A stretch of DNA of 64,000 bases, taken from NCBI GenBank assembly GCA_022497155.1, contig MU385719.1:496001-560000 (forward strand), read 5' to 3'. Under the pieces are notes generated by a model. It was not told the DNA's origin and did not search any database. It saw only the letters and a list, made by a program, of their open reading frames with translations. Shown in pieces: positions 35,109 through 48,164 of the stretch. The stretch's first letter is position 1. Each line of letters starts with the position of its first letter. A program made the translations under genes and the position numbers. This DNA comes from Whalleya microplaca. Lineage: Eukaryota > Ascomycota > Sordariomycetes > Xylariales > Xylariaceae.

Positions 35109-38100
35109 ATTTCCATGCACACCAACAAGGAGTTTACTTGAAGTCAATCTAACCTAGGCAGTATCATTCGAAGGAGTGGTCTGGGCGTGGCTTCGTCTTC
35201 CTGCTGTTCGGCTCAGCGGCCTTGATGCTGATTCAGTAAGACCCCCTTCTCGGTCTCCTACCTTTGTCTATATCAGTTCCAGAACTATCCGGTGACCACT
35301 CAATATTTATTTTCATTGACTTGGAGATAACGCAATGTCTTGTAGAATGGTTGTCTGTTCCATAGATGGCAAGGTGACCAAGGTACCAGGGGGTCAAGGT
35401 TGCCTTTACTTAAAGGAGAGGACTGGTTCGTGCTCATGACAATACCGTAATCTGTAGCTCTTGAGCTCATTCGCACTTGTTATTAGACCTCAAATCTTTT
35501 CCTATGGCCGTAAACTGAAGTGACCTAGCTATCATTCTGTCTGCAGCGAATGAACTGTGACCCTGGATCCAAGGCTGCTCAAATGCCATACGATCGCCAA
35601 ACAAGACCAGTCAAATAACTGAACTTATTATTAGTGATATACACTTTCAAAGCAGTACTTTCTTTATCATTTATACTTGAAGTTTCGAAGTTCTCGTAAA
35701 CTCCTTGTTTCTCGGGCAGCCCATACACTTCATGATCTTGACGCATATTTGGCGATACGCACCCCAAGCTCAAAACACGTAAATAGGGATCGACTTACAA
35801 TCATATCGAACTCCTTTACTACTAGCAAGGGCATCATGAAAAAAAAAAGTATATAGTAAGATAGTTTCGAAAGCGCACGTTGTACCTTTGGCTTCCACTA
35901 TCCGCAGACGAAAGCGGCACCACTACTCGAATAGGTATATTACAGAACATAGTCAAACTGGAAGCAGTTCGGTCCGTTTGGTCAGGAAAGCTATCATGGT
36001 ATTTGGAATCATTTAAAACAGCTGCAGAAGCTGTAGGGTTCCATGCGAGTGATTGCAGCGGCCCGACTCTTCCGAGTTGCAATGAACAAGGGTAGGAAAA
36101 TCAGTCCTTTTCTGCCTTTGTAAGCATCACTAACCAGCACGTCATGGCGCAACATTAACATATATGAAATATTGCACCCTGTCAATCATGTATGCTGTTC
36201 TCGATTCTCAATTTGGGAAATTGAAGGCCAATCACCAGCATACTTACTAATAGTCTCTTCCTCTTTGGTGTCTTATCATTTCGGTTTCCCTTAGGACAGT
36301 GTCTTTGATGCATCCCTCGTAGCCTGTGCAACGATTTGCTTTTGACATATCTTGTCAACACGTGGTACTGCAAGTATACTGACAACAAGAAACTGATAGC
36401 CACTAGGTGCCAGGAAAGGATATCATCGTAGCATCAACCAGAGGACTTTATCACCGAGGTGGATAGTCCTACGCCGCGAGAAAGCAGGCTTATTACATAC
36501 TCCAAGGTATGTGTCGACTGGGATATGGGTTTGATACGATCCTCGGACAAAGAGCTGGGATCAGAGGAGATGATAGTAGGACATCAAGACAATACTGTTT
36601 GTTCCCCACGATGATGGAAAATACCTATGTTCTCTGCGCATCACAACCACGAGCCAATCGAGTCTATTGCTTGTCTCGGTCTTCCGTCGCAAGAGGCCTA
36701 TTGCATTCAACACTTGATGATATTATAAAAATGAATACTTGAAACTGCGGTGGATTGGCTGCTGCGCCTTGAACACGCAGAACTGTATAGGGAATATAAA
36801 GGGTGCTGGCCTTTCATAGTCAAGGATAGCAAAACCAGTCTTCCTAGCTGGTACCTGCTCAGAATGAAGGTGCTCCCTTGATGTGATTGCTCTGATTACT
36901 AGCACAACACTTTTCCCTTAGGCAGCAGCATGCAATTATATAAGAGTCGGGCGGGCTGAGGCTCTGCTGGTAAATGCTAACCTTGACCCCCGCGGAAATA
37001 TGCGCCCAGTCCGCTTCATAAGAGCGTAGTCCCCGGGTCTTCGGCACCTCTGTCGCACAGACCACTCATTAAAATTCCTCAATTATAATGCCAGAAAGGT
37101 AAAGATGCTATGCCACAGTTATGACTGTTAGCTTTGGCGAGGACCACTCCGTAACTTGGTCCACTACAGAGAATCGGTGTTTGCAGATCTGTGCGGACCT
37201 GCCCGCTCAGCTAGTATGTGGTATGTAGGCATACTGTGTTAGACCGTTCGTGAGATTAGGTAAGGTGAGGATCTATTCGGGACCGGGCCGGCCAGGGGTG
37301 GTGCGAGTTTTGAAGCTGGATCTTCATCCTTCGGCCTTGTTCGTCAATCCCGAGCATCCGAGGTCCAACACATGTTCTCCGGGTCATGTCTCGGCTTGGC
37401 TTTCTGAGCCTTACGGCCCTTACCCCATGCTCCTTTTAGCGTATTTTGCAAGTTTGAAGGAGTACAGCCAATCAAAGGATTCGGATTTCCTCCATTATTT
37501 GTACATATACGACAAATTAATCAACATGTATACACTGGAAGAATTCAGATAGTCACTATAAGATAGAACCCAAAAAACGTAGATATCAATCCAATAATAG
37601 AGTAAACCAACGAGGGCATGTGACCGTAGTTGAGGGGATATATGACTTCATTCTAGAAATGACTGAGCTTAGGAGAAGATGATAATCAAGTCAATAGGTA
37701 TTGTCGTCCACGTCAGCCAATTATTGGTTCTTGCTTAGTCTTCCATAGCAACAACTTGAGAGTCATCAAATCCCACCAGAGTTGGCGCTTGTAAACATCT
37801 TAACCAGGGCCCACCAACTGTCCATAGTCAGCCATTGGATAGCTAGAGATAAGATGCCAAGTATACCAAGACCCAACCCAGCTAACATGATTATTCACAA
37901 GGGCAATAACCCACTGGGGTATCCAAAAGAAGACGCCGAGATGTAGGGAGTCGTTTGCGTCATGCAGAAGTGGTAATCAAGACAGTGTTTCAATCTCTCA
38001 TTAACGAGATTGACGAGGGGCCAATCTATTTGCCGTTGTCGCTTCACTCCAGTTCCACCAATGGTTAATATACTTTATTTACTTTATTTGCTTCAAACAC

Positions 38101-39282
38101 GTGGGAATCATTGCTTTAAAGGGGCCCGGAATCGTTGGCCGCTCCATTGGCCGCAGTGGCCGCAGTGGTTAACCATATCGGCCCAGATGCCCAGCACTAT
38201 TTCCCCATAATTCCATGCAAGTGCCGAAATAGGAATGGACATCCTCCGTGATTGTAACCTAACCTGGGGAATTGACAACGACCTTACTTTGATCCGACTG
38301 TTCTATTCGGACTATCCAGGCTATCAAAAGGCGTTTCCCACGTCATGTATGGCACCACACTAGCGCCCATGCGGGTGACCACCGCACGCCGCATGGACGC
38401 CAATACAACCGTGCATGGGCCGGGTACTCAAGCAGACAGGGCCTATCTATTTGTTGCTAGAACTTCGCGACCGCCTGATGGGACTTGATTAGCGAGTTCG
38501 TTTTCTTGTCGTTGCCTACGTGTGGGTTCTGGTACATGTATAACGCGGGTGATGTTGCCCTCCTTCAGCTTTTCCTACCAATGCCTAGAATACTAACCAA
38601 AGTTCCTGGCCGTTCCTTGGATCTTGGCTGCTTGGGGCTTCGATTCGGCCAAGATCGGACAAGATACCCCTGGTGTCCAGTTGATCTTTTTTTAGCCTGC
38701 GCACACGGCTGTTGGGAATCGGGTTGCATACATATGTACGCAGTATGGCCCGACGCGTTCACCCCTGGCATTATAACGGCCAAGAGCTACACGTTCCTGA
38801 CAGATGTGATATGACTTACAGGCGGCAAATTGAGCTCTCGACAGTGGCGTGTTCCTCCAGTTGCGGAAAGGGAAGGTGGTTGAGCACTTCTAGATAGCCA
38901 CCTTGACAAGCGACAAGAAGACCATCAGCAATGCCTCAGCCTAGTGTTCGTCTAGAGCTTCCAGACCAGCCCCATGTTGCCCTAATGCAGCCCGACGTCG
39001 GTGCATCCAAGGATTGGTTCGAGGTGCCGGCCCTTAGGTAGCTGCTGTGTCTTTATTTCAACGTGGAACACCACCAAACCCAGTTACTATATAACACTGG
39101 ATGATGGAGTCTCGGAAACATCAATAGGTAGCCTCCGCGGAGACTACGGGATATTCGCATAACGCGTTCGTGGGGACATCTAGGTAAACACCTAGGTAAG
39201 GTAGGTATATCGTTCTGCAAGATAGGATTGTCCTGTAGGATATCACATTACTGCCAAGTGGTGATGGAGCTCCTTACCTCAC

Positions 39283-39315
39283 TCCCTGCTATGTCCCTGC
39301 TATGTCCCTGCTACG
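39283..39315 (+). repeat. 11-bp tandem repeat, three units
   Basis: The unit TCCCTGCTATG occurs three times in a row, with one change in the third copy. It lies about 750 bases before the catalase start codon. Confidence 0.8.
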
Positions 39316-40069
39316 CAAGAGATAACAGTTGCAAGCGTTTGCTAGCTTCTACCTATGTGGTTCTGTCGACTTTCATCAGGCCACAACGAGTCAGCATACC
39401 AGTGGAGCGTGGACTCACGATGCACCTCTTTCGTCTTAGACTCATTTGCGAAGGCAAGATTCGGCGCAGGCATCACATGGCATCTATTTTGGATTTAGGT
39501 ATGGGGTTCGGGCAAATAACCAAATGTGATATGTACTGACTTACGATTATCTCTCATCTTACTGGTGGTTGACCTTTACGACTATGTATGTAATAAGATA
39601 GTGGAACATCTTCTTTTTGTGGAGATAGCCCTGGCCCGCGGCCCGCAGGTGAACCGGTCCATTCCAATGGAAGTTGCGATGTACACCGTAGCAATGCAGG
39701 CCATACTTGCCTCCATACCTACCTCCAACCTTACCTTCGGTAGTACCTACCTATGTCATGTATGCAGCTTAAACGACTTTTTGATTGCAGGTGCTGGCTA
39801 CCTACCGAACCGTACCTACCGTGGCCACTACCCTTTGCGTCAGAGCCGCACGCTCCAGGATAAGTCGTCCGAACTTATATGTACCTTCCTCCTGTGTAGC
39901 CGGCCCGGGTTTACCTGTTTTCTTATAAACAATGCATGAACCCGCGTGTGTGGTATCGTCTTAGGTACGCGAGCTCTTCTCTTCTGATATCACGTCTTAT
40001 CTCCTCGCCCTTCCCAAAGTATTCTTCAGTATTCAACCCAAAGGCGTCGGACGAGTCAAGTGAGCTAGT

Positions 40070-42648
40070 ATGGGTCGAGCTATCACCTGCGCTGCCCTGT
40101 TCGGGCTCGTGGGCCTTGCCTCTTCTGCTGGCTGCCCATTTGCTGATCCGGCTGCCCTTCGCGCTCGAGCCGAAGGAGTATCTGATGGCCCAGTCTTCGA
40201 CGCCATGGTCGATGACAGCGCTGGTTTCATGACTGATGACGTTGGCGGACAGATCACGGAACAGAACAGTCTCAAAGCCGGTGAGAGGGGTCCTTCACTG
40301 CTCGAAGATTTCATCTTCCGCCAGAAGATTACTCATTTTGATCATGAACGGGTAAGATTCCAAAGCCTACTATGTTACAAAGGGATCTTGGTTTTTCGTC
40401 TATGAGCCAGACTTGAGGACAGCTTGAGAGCTAAGTTAACCCCTTTGCAGGTTCCTGAACGAGCAGTCCATGCCAGAGGTGCCGGAGCTCATGGAACATT
40501 CACAAGCTACGGTGACTGGAGCAACATCACAGCTGCTTCTTTCCTCAACAGCGCCGGCAAGGAAACGCCCACGTTCGTGCGATTCTCTACTGTGGCTGGA
40601 TCTCGTGGAAGCGCAGATACCGCGCGCGACGTCCATGGCTTCGCTACGAGATTGTAAGGTTCTCTCTTCTCTCCTTTTAGAAACGTTGCTGACGCCATAT
40701 CTGCTTAGCTATACTGACGAGGGCAATTTCGGTATGTGCTGGTTTCTGCTCACTTCATCTAGTAGTTTTACTGACATCTTCAAGACATTGTTGGAAATAA
40801 CATCCCGGTGTTTTTCATCCAAGATGCCATTCAATTTCCTGACCTGATTCACTCTGTGAAGCCGAGCCCAGACAGTGAGATTCCCCAGGCAGCCACTGCT
40901 CACGATTCTGCGTGGGATTTCTTCTCGCAACAGCCGAGTACGCTCCATACGCTGTTCTGGGCTATGGCCGGATTTGGTATCCCTCGAAGCTTCAGACACA
41001 TGGTCAGTTACCTACGCTGTATTCACACTTAGCTTCGAGACTGATGTGTAACCAGGACGGATTTGGTGTTCATACATTCCGTCTGGTCACCGACGAAGGC
41101 GCATCCAAGTTCGTCAAGTGGCATTGGAAGACGAAGCAAGGCCGAGCAAGTTTGTATTGGGAGGAAGCTCAGATCCTTGCTGGTAAGAATGCGGATTCTC
41201 ACCGACAAGATCTTTTTGAAGCTATTGCGTCCGGAAATGGTCCCGAGTGGGAACTCGCTATTCAAATTGTCGACGAGGACAAGGCTCTCTCATTCGGGTT
41301 TGACCTATTAGACCCTACTAAGATACTTCCCGAGGAGTACGCACCTCTCCAGAAAATTGGTGTTATGAAGCTCCACACAAACCCAACCAACTATTTTGCG
41401 GAAACTGAGCAGATTATGGTACGATATAATATTTCATCGATTCATGCAACATCATAGTACAGCTTTTTGTTCAATGCGGCTACTGACACGATGTAGTTCC
41501 AACCTGGTCACATTGTCCGAGGCATCGACTTTACCGAGGACCCCTTATTACAGGGACGAATTTTCTCATACCTTGACACCCAGTTGAACCGACATGGTGG
41601 TCCCAACTTCGAACAGCTCCCTATTAACCGACCTGTTGTCCCTATTCACAACAACAATCGCGATGGCGCTGGCCAGAACTTCATTCATAAGAACACCGGT
41701 CATTGTAAGTCTTAGCTCACATGCACCGGGGCTTCGGAACCGGTAAAGTGTAGTCATGAATGTCACAGCTAATGGTCTTAAGACTCACCAAACACACTGA
41801 ACGGTGGATATCCACAACAAGCTAATAAGGATAATGGACGCGGTTACTTCAACGCGCCTTCGCGCAGCACTACCGGCAACTTATTCCGCGGCCTCTCTTC
41901 AACCTTTGATGACCACTGGTCTCAAGTGCGGCTATTTTACAATTCGCTCGAGCCTATCGAACAGCAATTCCTGATCAACGCCATCCGCTTTGAGACCAGT
42001 AATCTGAAGTCTGCTACCGTCAAGGAGAACGTCCTGGCCCAGCTCAACAAAATCAGCAATGACATCGCCGCCCGCGTTGCCACCGCGCTAGGCTTGACAG
42101 CTCCCGAACCGGACGACACGTATTACCACGACAATACGACGGCTGGAATTTCGATTACCAACGGCACACTGCCTACGGTAGCAACCCTTAAGGTTGGCAT
42201 CCTGTCTAGTGTTAACGGCACCCTGGCTCTAGAACAAGCTACGACACTCAAGGAGCACTTCACATCTGATGGACTGAACCCCACCATCGTAGCCGAGCGC
42301 CTAGTCGAAGGTGTCGACAAGACGTACTCAGCCGCAGATGCAACGGACTTTGACGCACTGATCGTAACGTCGGGCGCGGACGCCGCGGGCGTCTTTGGCA
42401 TGACATTATCGCCTCTCTACCCGCCTATGCGACCCCTGCAGATCGCCAACAGCGCATACCTGTTCGGCAAGCCGGTGGGCTTTTTCGGCGAGGGCACGCC
42501 GAGCGAGCTGCTCGCTGCCGCGGGCTTCGATGCCCAGGGCGACGGTGTCTATGTTAGTACTGCTGAGGCCGATCTAGTCAGCGGTATCGAGGAGGGACTG
42601 AAGACGTTCAAGTTTACATCAAGATTCCCCGTGGATCAGACTTCATGA
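40070..42648 (+). CDS. Secreted large-subunit catalase (CatB/Cat-3 type)
   Basis: This haem enzyme splits hydrogen peroxide into water and oxygen. Seven exons (40070-40351, 40451-40653, 40709-40731, 40785-41002, 41056-41418, 41497-41704, 41783-42648) give 720 residues, the length of large fungal catalases. A signal peptide ([19 protein letters not shown]) directs secretion. Catalytic His101 is in RAVHARGAG and Asn174 in [11 protein letters not shown]. The proximal haem ligand is Tyr388 in [14 protein letters not shown]. The C-terminal 160 residues form the flavodoxin-like domain of large catalases ([25 protein letters not shown]). Several potential N-glycosylation sites are present (for example NITAAS). 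Exon 3 is a 23-nt microexon coding YTDEGNF; both flanking junctions keep phase and restore the conserved sequence. All active-site residues are intact. Secreted catalases of this type protect against oxidative stress at the hyphal surface. Confidence 0.96.
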
Positions 42649-43231
42649 TGATAATTCCGGGCTTGTCAGACCCGTTCTTTGTGCTTTTTCTCGTTCATAC
42701 TTCGCATTACATAACTTATTAAAATAGAACTCATATAGAAATCGACGCCAGTCTCTAAAGCTTTCTTTGGCCTTGTCATCTCTCCGCCCCTTTAAGCTGC
42801 TGAAGGTGAAATGAAGATATAGGCGTCGAATCGTAATCTTAATTGGTTTGCAATCGCTCGGCACCCATGACCCCTGGCAATTGGAACGACAGGCTCAGTG
42901 ACGAGCAGTTATTAATGTCATCGCAACTCCTCAAGTATGTACCTATGTAGATACTCGGTAACATTTTTACTGCTCTTACTCTGACTCATCTTTACACTCA
43001 CCCTTATGTTGTGATACGTCGTAGTCTCCGCCTCCCGATATCCTTGTACATATAGGTACACATAAACGGCCATCCTGATGCCTGACATTATGACGGTCAA
43101 TAATACGTTGCGCTACTCGCTTTACTATCTACTCAAGGGCAAATCTATCAGAACCCGCTACCTAGCAAAATGTCTCGTCTTTCGTCACACTGATACATAA
43201 TTTAGGCATAAAATCCATAGCATAGCAGTCC
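42649..43231. other. Convergent intergenic region
   Basis: About 0.6 kb between the 3' ends of the catalase and methyltransferase genes. It is AT-rich and no feature is recognised. Confidence 0.4.
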
Positions 43232-44379
43232 CTATGGTTTCTCAAAGCACATGATCGTATACCTGAAGGTCCCATTTGCATAACCCCTCCTCATAGCCCG
43301 GAAAGCCTGCAGGAATGCAAGCCCGTCTCTCCCCTGTGAGATAGCAAAAGCCCAGAGCGAAGGCGAGGAGACCAAAATCCAAGAAATATCCCTACTCGGT
43401 GTCAGTAAATGATACACAACCCAGCAAAAGGAACAGCCCTAGAATCAACAACAGATACGCACCAGGTCCTAGCCACTTCCTTACTGATATCAATAGGGGC
43501 CTGGTGTACTTTCAACCCGGCCTCCCGCGCCATCTCCGCGTACCGATCCGCCGTGCACAGCGGCGGCAGCAGCATGCCGTCCTCGATGGGATCGATGTCG
43601 GCCTTCTCCTGCTCGGGCGTGAGGTCCGGCGCCTTGAACCAGTCGGCGATGACGAGGCGCCCGCCCGGCCGCAGCAGCGCGAACGCGGAGCGGAAGAACA
43701 GCGGCTTGTTCGGGAAGTGCGAGAGCGCCTCGGAGATCCACACGCAGTCGAACTGCGCGGTGGGCTTGCCGTCCGCGGAGAAGTGGTCCAGCATGGTCTC
43801 CGCGTCGAGCTCGATGAACTCGCAGCTGCCTCCCGACGGGAGCGAGATGACTCCCTTGCCCTCGCCCTCGGGAGGGGTGCTCGGAGCGGTGCTTGTGCTG
43901 CTGCTGGTGGTGGGAGACGCCTCGGCTTGGGTCAGCCGCTTAGCGATCTCGACTTGGCGCCCGCTGATTGTGAGGCCCGTCACGCGGCATCCGTGCTCTT
44001 TAGCGAGGAAGCGCGAGGTGCCGCCGATGCCGCACCCGACATCGAGGACCTTGCTCTCTTTGGGCAGGCTCGAGATTTCCAGGAGGTAATTGATCAGGTT
44101 GACTTGCGCCTGCTCCTTGGTCTCGGCGGGCGATTTGAAGTATCCATGGTGGATGTGCTGCCCCCTAGGAAACAGCCTCAGCGATGAAGGTTCACAGGGC
44201 TGACTAAAGCTTTACCAGAGAGAATAATAGTAGTCGGAGGCTATTTCATAGTGCTTCTTGATCCTCCCCTTTAGTGCTGCGAATGAATCGTGGTCCTCAT
44301 GTGTGGGGATTTCGTACTGATCGCCTGGATGAGCCTCAGCACTCGCCTTGGCCTGTGGCTCAGTTGTATGATTAGTCAT
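43232..44379 (-). CDS. SAM-dependent class I methyltransferase
   Basis: Three exons on the minus strand (44216-44379, 43463-44164, 43232-43391) give 341 residues. The Rossmann-fold SAM site is VLDVGCGIGGTS at 94-105, followed by GLTISGRQVEIA and then the post-motifs FDCVWISEALSHFP and LLRPGGRLVIADWF. This set resembles the gamma-tocopherol/sarcosine/sterol methyltransferase group (Methyltransf_11/25). The substrate is probably a small molecule and cannot be named. An insertion of about 45 Ser/Thr/Pro/Glu-rich residues separates GRQVEIAKRL from EFIELDAE, where related enzymes have a short loop. The C-terminal exon (DISWILVSSPSLWAFA onward) is kept in phase by a split Trp codon. An ORF that instead reads through the second donor (GTGCGT) ends a few codons later and is not preferred. 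Confidence 0.87.
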
Positions 44380-44777
44380 GATGCCGGATGCGGTAGATTC
44401 TTAACTCTAATCAGCTTGACCATTCACTACCAGCTGTCGAAATGACTGTGGCTTACTCACTCAGATTGTTAATGCGTGAGTTGAAGCGGCTGTAGCACAA
44501 GTTTCATGTAGCTGGTGCCGCGCTCCGGTGATCGCAGTTCTTGGCACAGAATGTAACGTCGGTGGATGTACCTATGTACCTGTAGGACTTGTATCTCCTT
44601 AAGTATTGACGTCACTAAGTGAGAACGTAAGGTGCATATAAAACAATGAGACGCAGTCATTTCATGTTGTATCATCTTCATGACCAACCAACAACAATCA
44701 TATATCTACAAGACATTATTCTTGCAGATTAACTTAGCAACTGAAGCCAACATCCCGGCGTGCGAGCCTAACTGAAA
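44380..44777. promoter_or_regulatory. Divergent upstream region of the methyltransferase and PLDNc genes
   Basis: The 398 bases lie between start codons facing away from each other. No specific site is assigned. Confidence 0.45.
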
Positions 44778-45153
44778 ATGTTCCAGAACATGTTTTTAAT
44801 AATACTCCAGCTCTGTCTGGCTACCTTTGCCTTTGCGGCCCCAGTTGCCAACGACGAAATGGCAATAGCCAGCACTGCTCCATGGCAATATGGAACTGGT
44901 GGTGGGATCATTGGACTGATCATTCTAGTCCTCGATATCATTGTCTTCAGTGCGTTTCCGTCACGTCCCTACCTCTATGAGAGATCTATTATGCTAATTG
45001 CAATGTACAGTCGAGGTTCTGAAATCCAACCGTCCCGCCACCGACAAGCTGATCTGGTGTCTTGTGGTTTTCTTTTTCCCTGTCGTCGGCATGTTCATCT
45101 ATTTCCTCTTCTCCAACCGGAAAGCGCACAACACGTATGAGCCTTTGCCGTAG
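44778..45153 (+). CDS. Small PLDNc-domain membrane protein, 104 aa
   Basis: Exons 44778-44949 and 45011-45153 join in phase to give 104 residues. An N-terminal signal or signal-anchor (MFQNMFLIILQLCLATFAFA) is followed by a short luminal stretch. Two membrane segments come next (GIIGLIILVLDIIVF and WCLVVFFFPVVGMFIYFLF), separated by the basic loop EVLKSNRPATDKLI and ending SNRKAHN. This matches the phospholipase D-nuclease N-terminal (PLDNc) domain, which in fungi often stands alone and has no known catalytic role. The C-terminal residues YEPLP are short and polar. The family is likely; the function is unknown. Confidence 0.82.
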
Positions 45154-48100
45154 AGTCAACCATGGATCCGGGAGTTTTGATGACTAAGGGGGATACGCCG
45201 AGCACACCATGTGCAATTTGGTATGGGTCATGGATTGGTAGTTAGTAAGCTTGAGTAGTTTACGAGATGTAGTTGGCTTCCCTACGCACAGTCGTTGCTT
45301 CTGATCTCCCTTGAATCGTGATATTGTTGCGTACAGTATGCAAGTATGCCCAAATCCGATTGAAATGCGGACTTCCCAAAGCTAATGGGGGGCTTTTTGG
45401 TGTTGTTGATCCTGTTGTGCAAGATGACTTATTGGGCGATATTCCTGTCGACTTGGGCGGCCTGCCTTGGTCCATGAAACATACCGACTGCCCTGCTGCT
45501 GCGTTTCAATTCATATCTAGGTCGTCATGAATGAGTAGGCGGCCAGATTGAAATTTGTGTTATGGAGCTTAGACATCCAGTAACCGAGCTTTTTTGTCAA
45601 ATTCCACTTTGGAAAAATGGAAGATGCATGAATTTGTTTTCATTTTTTAAAAACGTTCATTTTCACCTTGTTTCTCCCTTGCTTTGCTTTAGTGTTAGAA
45701 TTCCCATCTTAGTAAACAGAAACTTATGAATGCACCAGGAGATAAGTTTAAGCGCGTTGGAATCCTAGTGCATGGCGCACCTGATGGGAAGAATACCAAG
45801 GTTCATACCACAACCACGACGCGCACCTTGCCCAGCTTTCTTATTTGGAATGTCTATCAACTGGGCGTCAGTCGTTTTTTCAGCACTATACCCGTGGTAG
45901 ACAACTGTCTTGGTTTCATCACCTGTGGTCGGGGGAGCGGGAGAGAGAGGCAGATCGAACGCGTCGGCCTAGACGGCGGGCCTAGTTTCTAACTCTGGCA
46001 AAGCTGTGGTTCATGGTATGAGGTATATGTTGAGTGAAGAAAACGATACCAAGGACTCTGATTGGGATATAATCAAACGTGCGAGAAACATGTGCATTTA
46101 TCGGCTACTATTATGAATACAATATCCATTTGTCAAAAAGGGAGTCCTGATATGTGACATGGGGAAGGACGAGGGTCAGGCTTGAGCGAGCAAGTCCAGA
46201 AGAATACAGACCAATGAGAGATATCCGACTATAATCCCTCATAGAACGATGGCTACATCGCTCATTCCTTCATTAGAGGACATCACCCATCTTGATGGGT
46301 CAAGGGCGGTGGGTAGCATAGCTCAGGGGATACGATAATACCATGATATGAGCCTGACACCTAGGTTCAAGAGGATACGATGTAACAACAGCGCGAGACC
46401 ACCTTCTTTACTGACAAAATAGCATAGCACTAGCACAGCCCCGTAAACTACTTTACTTGGGGGGCGATGTCCCAAGACAACGAGATCTTAGAGGCCTTGA
46501 CCCAAGGCTCTAGCTAAGCAAAGACACGACGACAGAAGAACAGACACACCACAATCCAAGCTAAACCCCATAGTACCTATAAGCCAGCAGACCTCCACGA
46601 CACCCACAAGGCAGCAGCAGCACCCCAGCATCCACCTACCTACCAATGCATCCCTCCCCATGGAGGTACCGCAAGCGACCCACCAGTCCAGTCCAGCCCA
46701 GCCCGCGCTCCTGACGACACGCCCGGGGGCTGTCCGCAACAACAGGTCCCATGACCAGAAGCTCCTGCCCGTCACTGAGACAAAAACTTAAACACCATGC
46801 ACGACATACTTGCACGCAGGAAGGAGGCGGTCACGTGAGGTCCGGCCCGGCCCCGGCCACTGTGGATGGCGCCTCATGGAATTGGATGATAGGAAGGAAG
46901 GAGGTCGCAGAACGGGCCGCAGGATGACTATAGTAGGGGCTCATATATTGCCCCTTTGGGGAGGCGTTAGCCGGACCATGGTTAAGGCGGCGGTCTCGCT
47001 CTTAGATATGGGATATATGAGAGGAGAGTTGGAATTCGTTTTCTTGGAGAGGGAAGCTGGGTACGATCTAGATACCGTGCCGCCCTTCCCCTCAAGGAGA
47101 TGGGTGACTATAGCACGGGGGCCTCGAACCTGTGCCGTGAGCGAGGCATCGCCACCAAACCGCCTACTCTCTGGGCACAGGCCAGGGATCGGAGACTAGC
47201 TGCATGATTGCCTGCATATTGGACACAGTCGGGGCACTGGTGAGTTGTCACAATACCCAGATCGAGGTCGGTAGGACAAGGCTCGTTGATAGGTTGACGG
47301 GATCACGGCTTGCCTGCCTTGGGTTGCAACGGCCTGTGGCCTGAGGTCGCCTTACGTAGGTATGTACATCTTCGCCCACTTATAAACAAGCACGGCTTGT
47401 GTTCTCGCTACTTGGGTATCGTGAGTGCTGATTCAGCTATCAGGGTGCGTATATAACGACGCTCCAGAGGTCGATATAGCAGCGAGTTGGTCCATACCAC
47501 GGCGGCAGTTCCCGCTGCCTGGCCACTGGCTGGTGGCAGAGCCTACGGAACAACGGTACATATATTGTACATGGGGGCTGCTTGCCTGCTTGTCAGCTCA
47601 GCTGGTGAATGATATTGCGCTTCGGGGTACGATAGCGAGGGGTAACGGACTACCACATATTAGATGGTTTCAGGTCTCCTGTTTGGAGACAGTATTTTCA
47701 GGTTAGCTTATGATATTAAGATCCCTTGGGGTTATGGAAACCAGTTAGGGCTCACTCAACTTACTACGCTCTTCTAGCCACATCTTATTCATAGATCCCT
47801 AAACCTGCATGTACCTAAGGAACAGTTCGGGAAAATAGTCTAGTGTGTTCGTTGGTATTGGTAGTTTGGAACTAATGATACCCCTACGCATACTTGTCAG
47901 CTGCAGAAAGACTCGCCAATATCTGCGGAGCCTAATCTCAAGCAGAGTGCCTCCCACGGTATAGATATCTAGTATGGAGAGGTCTCCAAGTTGATACGTA
48001 GTTCCTGAACACGTTAAGGCAGATTCAGCTGCAACATAGGAGAAAGAAAAAGTGCATGAGGTCTGAGGAATTACTATATTGCGCTCGTGATGAGACCGAG

Positions 48101-48164
48101 TCCGTCCCGCTACCCTGAGTGTGAAACAGAACCAGTATACCTAGACCCTATCGTATAGAAAAAC
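45154..48164. other. Three-kilobase intergenic region
   Basis: No gene can be supported. ORFs of 70-130 codons occur on both strands without domains. At 46318-46328 a tRNA box A-like sequence is seen, but the rest of a tRNA is missing (see rejected items). The 3' flank of PAF1 is at the right end. Confidence 0.45.

Larger units (their letters stand above)
33056..40069. other. Seven-kilobase gene-poor, repeat-bearing region
   Basis: No intact gene can be supported between the Zn2Cys6 gene and the catalase. The first kilobase holds an inverted-repeat element, hairpins and a purine-rich tandem repeat, listed separately. At 34855-35108 there is a short reading frame with three in-frame stops. 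Further on are scattered ORFs of 60-137 codons without domains. The last kilobase, upstream of the catalase, contains the palindrome ACCTAGGT at 39190-39197 and an 11-bp tandem repeat at 39283-39315. Confidence 0.5.

Noticed and set aside
43399..44187. Long plus-strand ORFs of 226-262 codons opposite the methyltransferase
   Set aside because: Arg/Leu-rich antisense shadows of a GC-rich exon; the minus strand encodes clear SAM-binding motifs.
29080..45153. Possible biosynthetic gene cluster around the Zn2Cys6 regulator, catalase and methyltransferase
   Set aside because: There is no PKS, NRPS, terpene or other core enzyme, and 7 kb of gene-poor DNA separates the regulator from the enzymes.
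46312..46390. tRNA-like sequence with a box A match (TAGCTCAGGGG) and a distant GGTTCAA
   Set aside because: The downstream box B does not fit the GGTTCRANTCC consensus and no acceptor stem can be paired, so it is not a tRNA gene.
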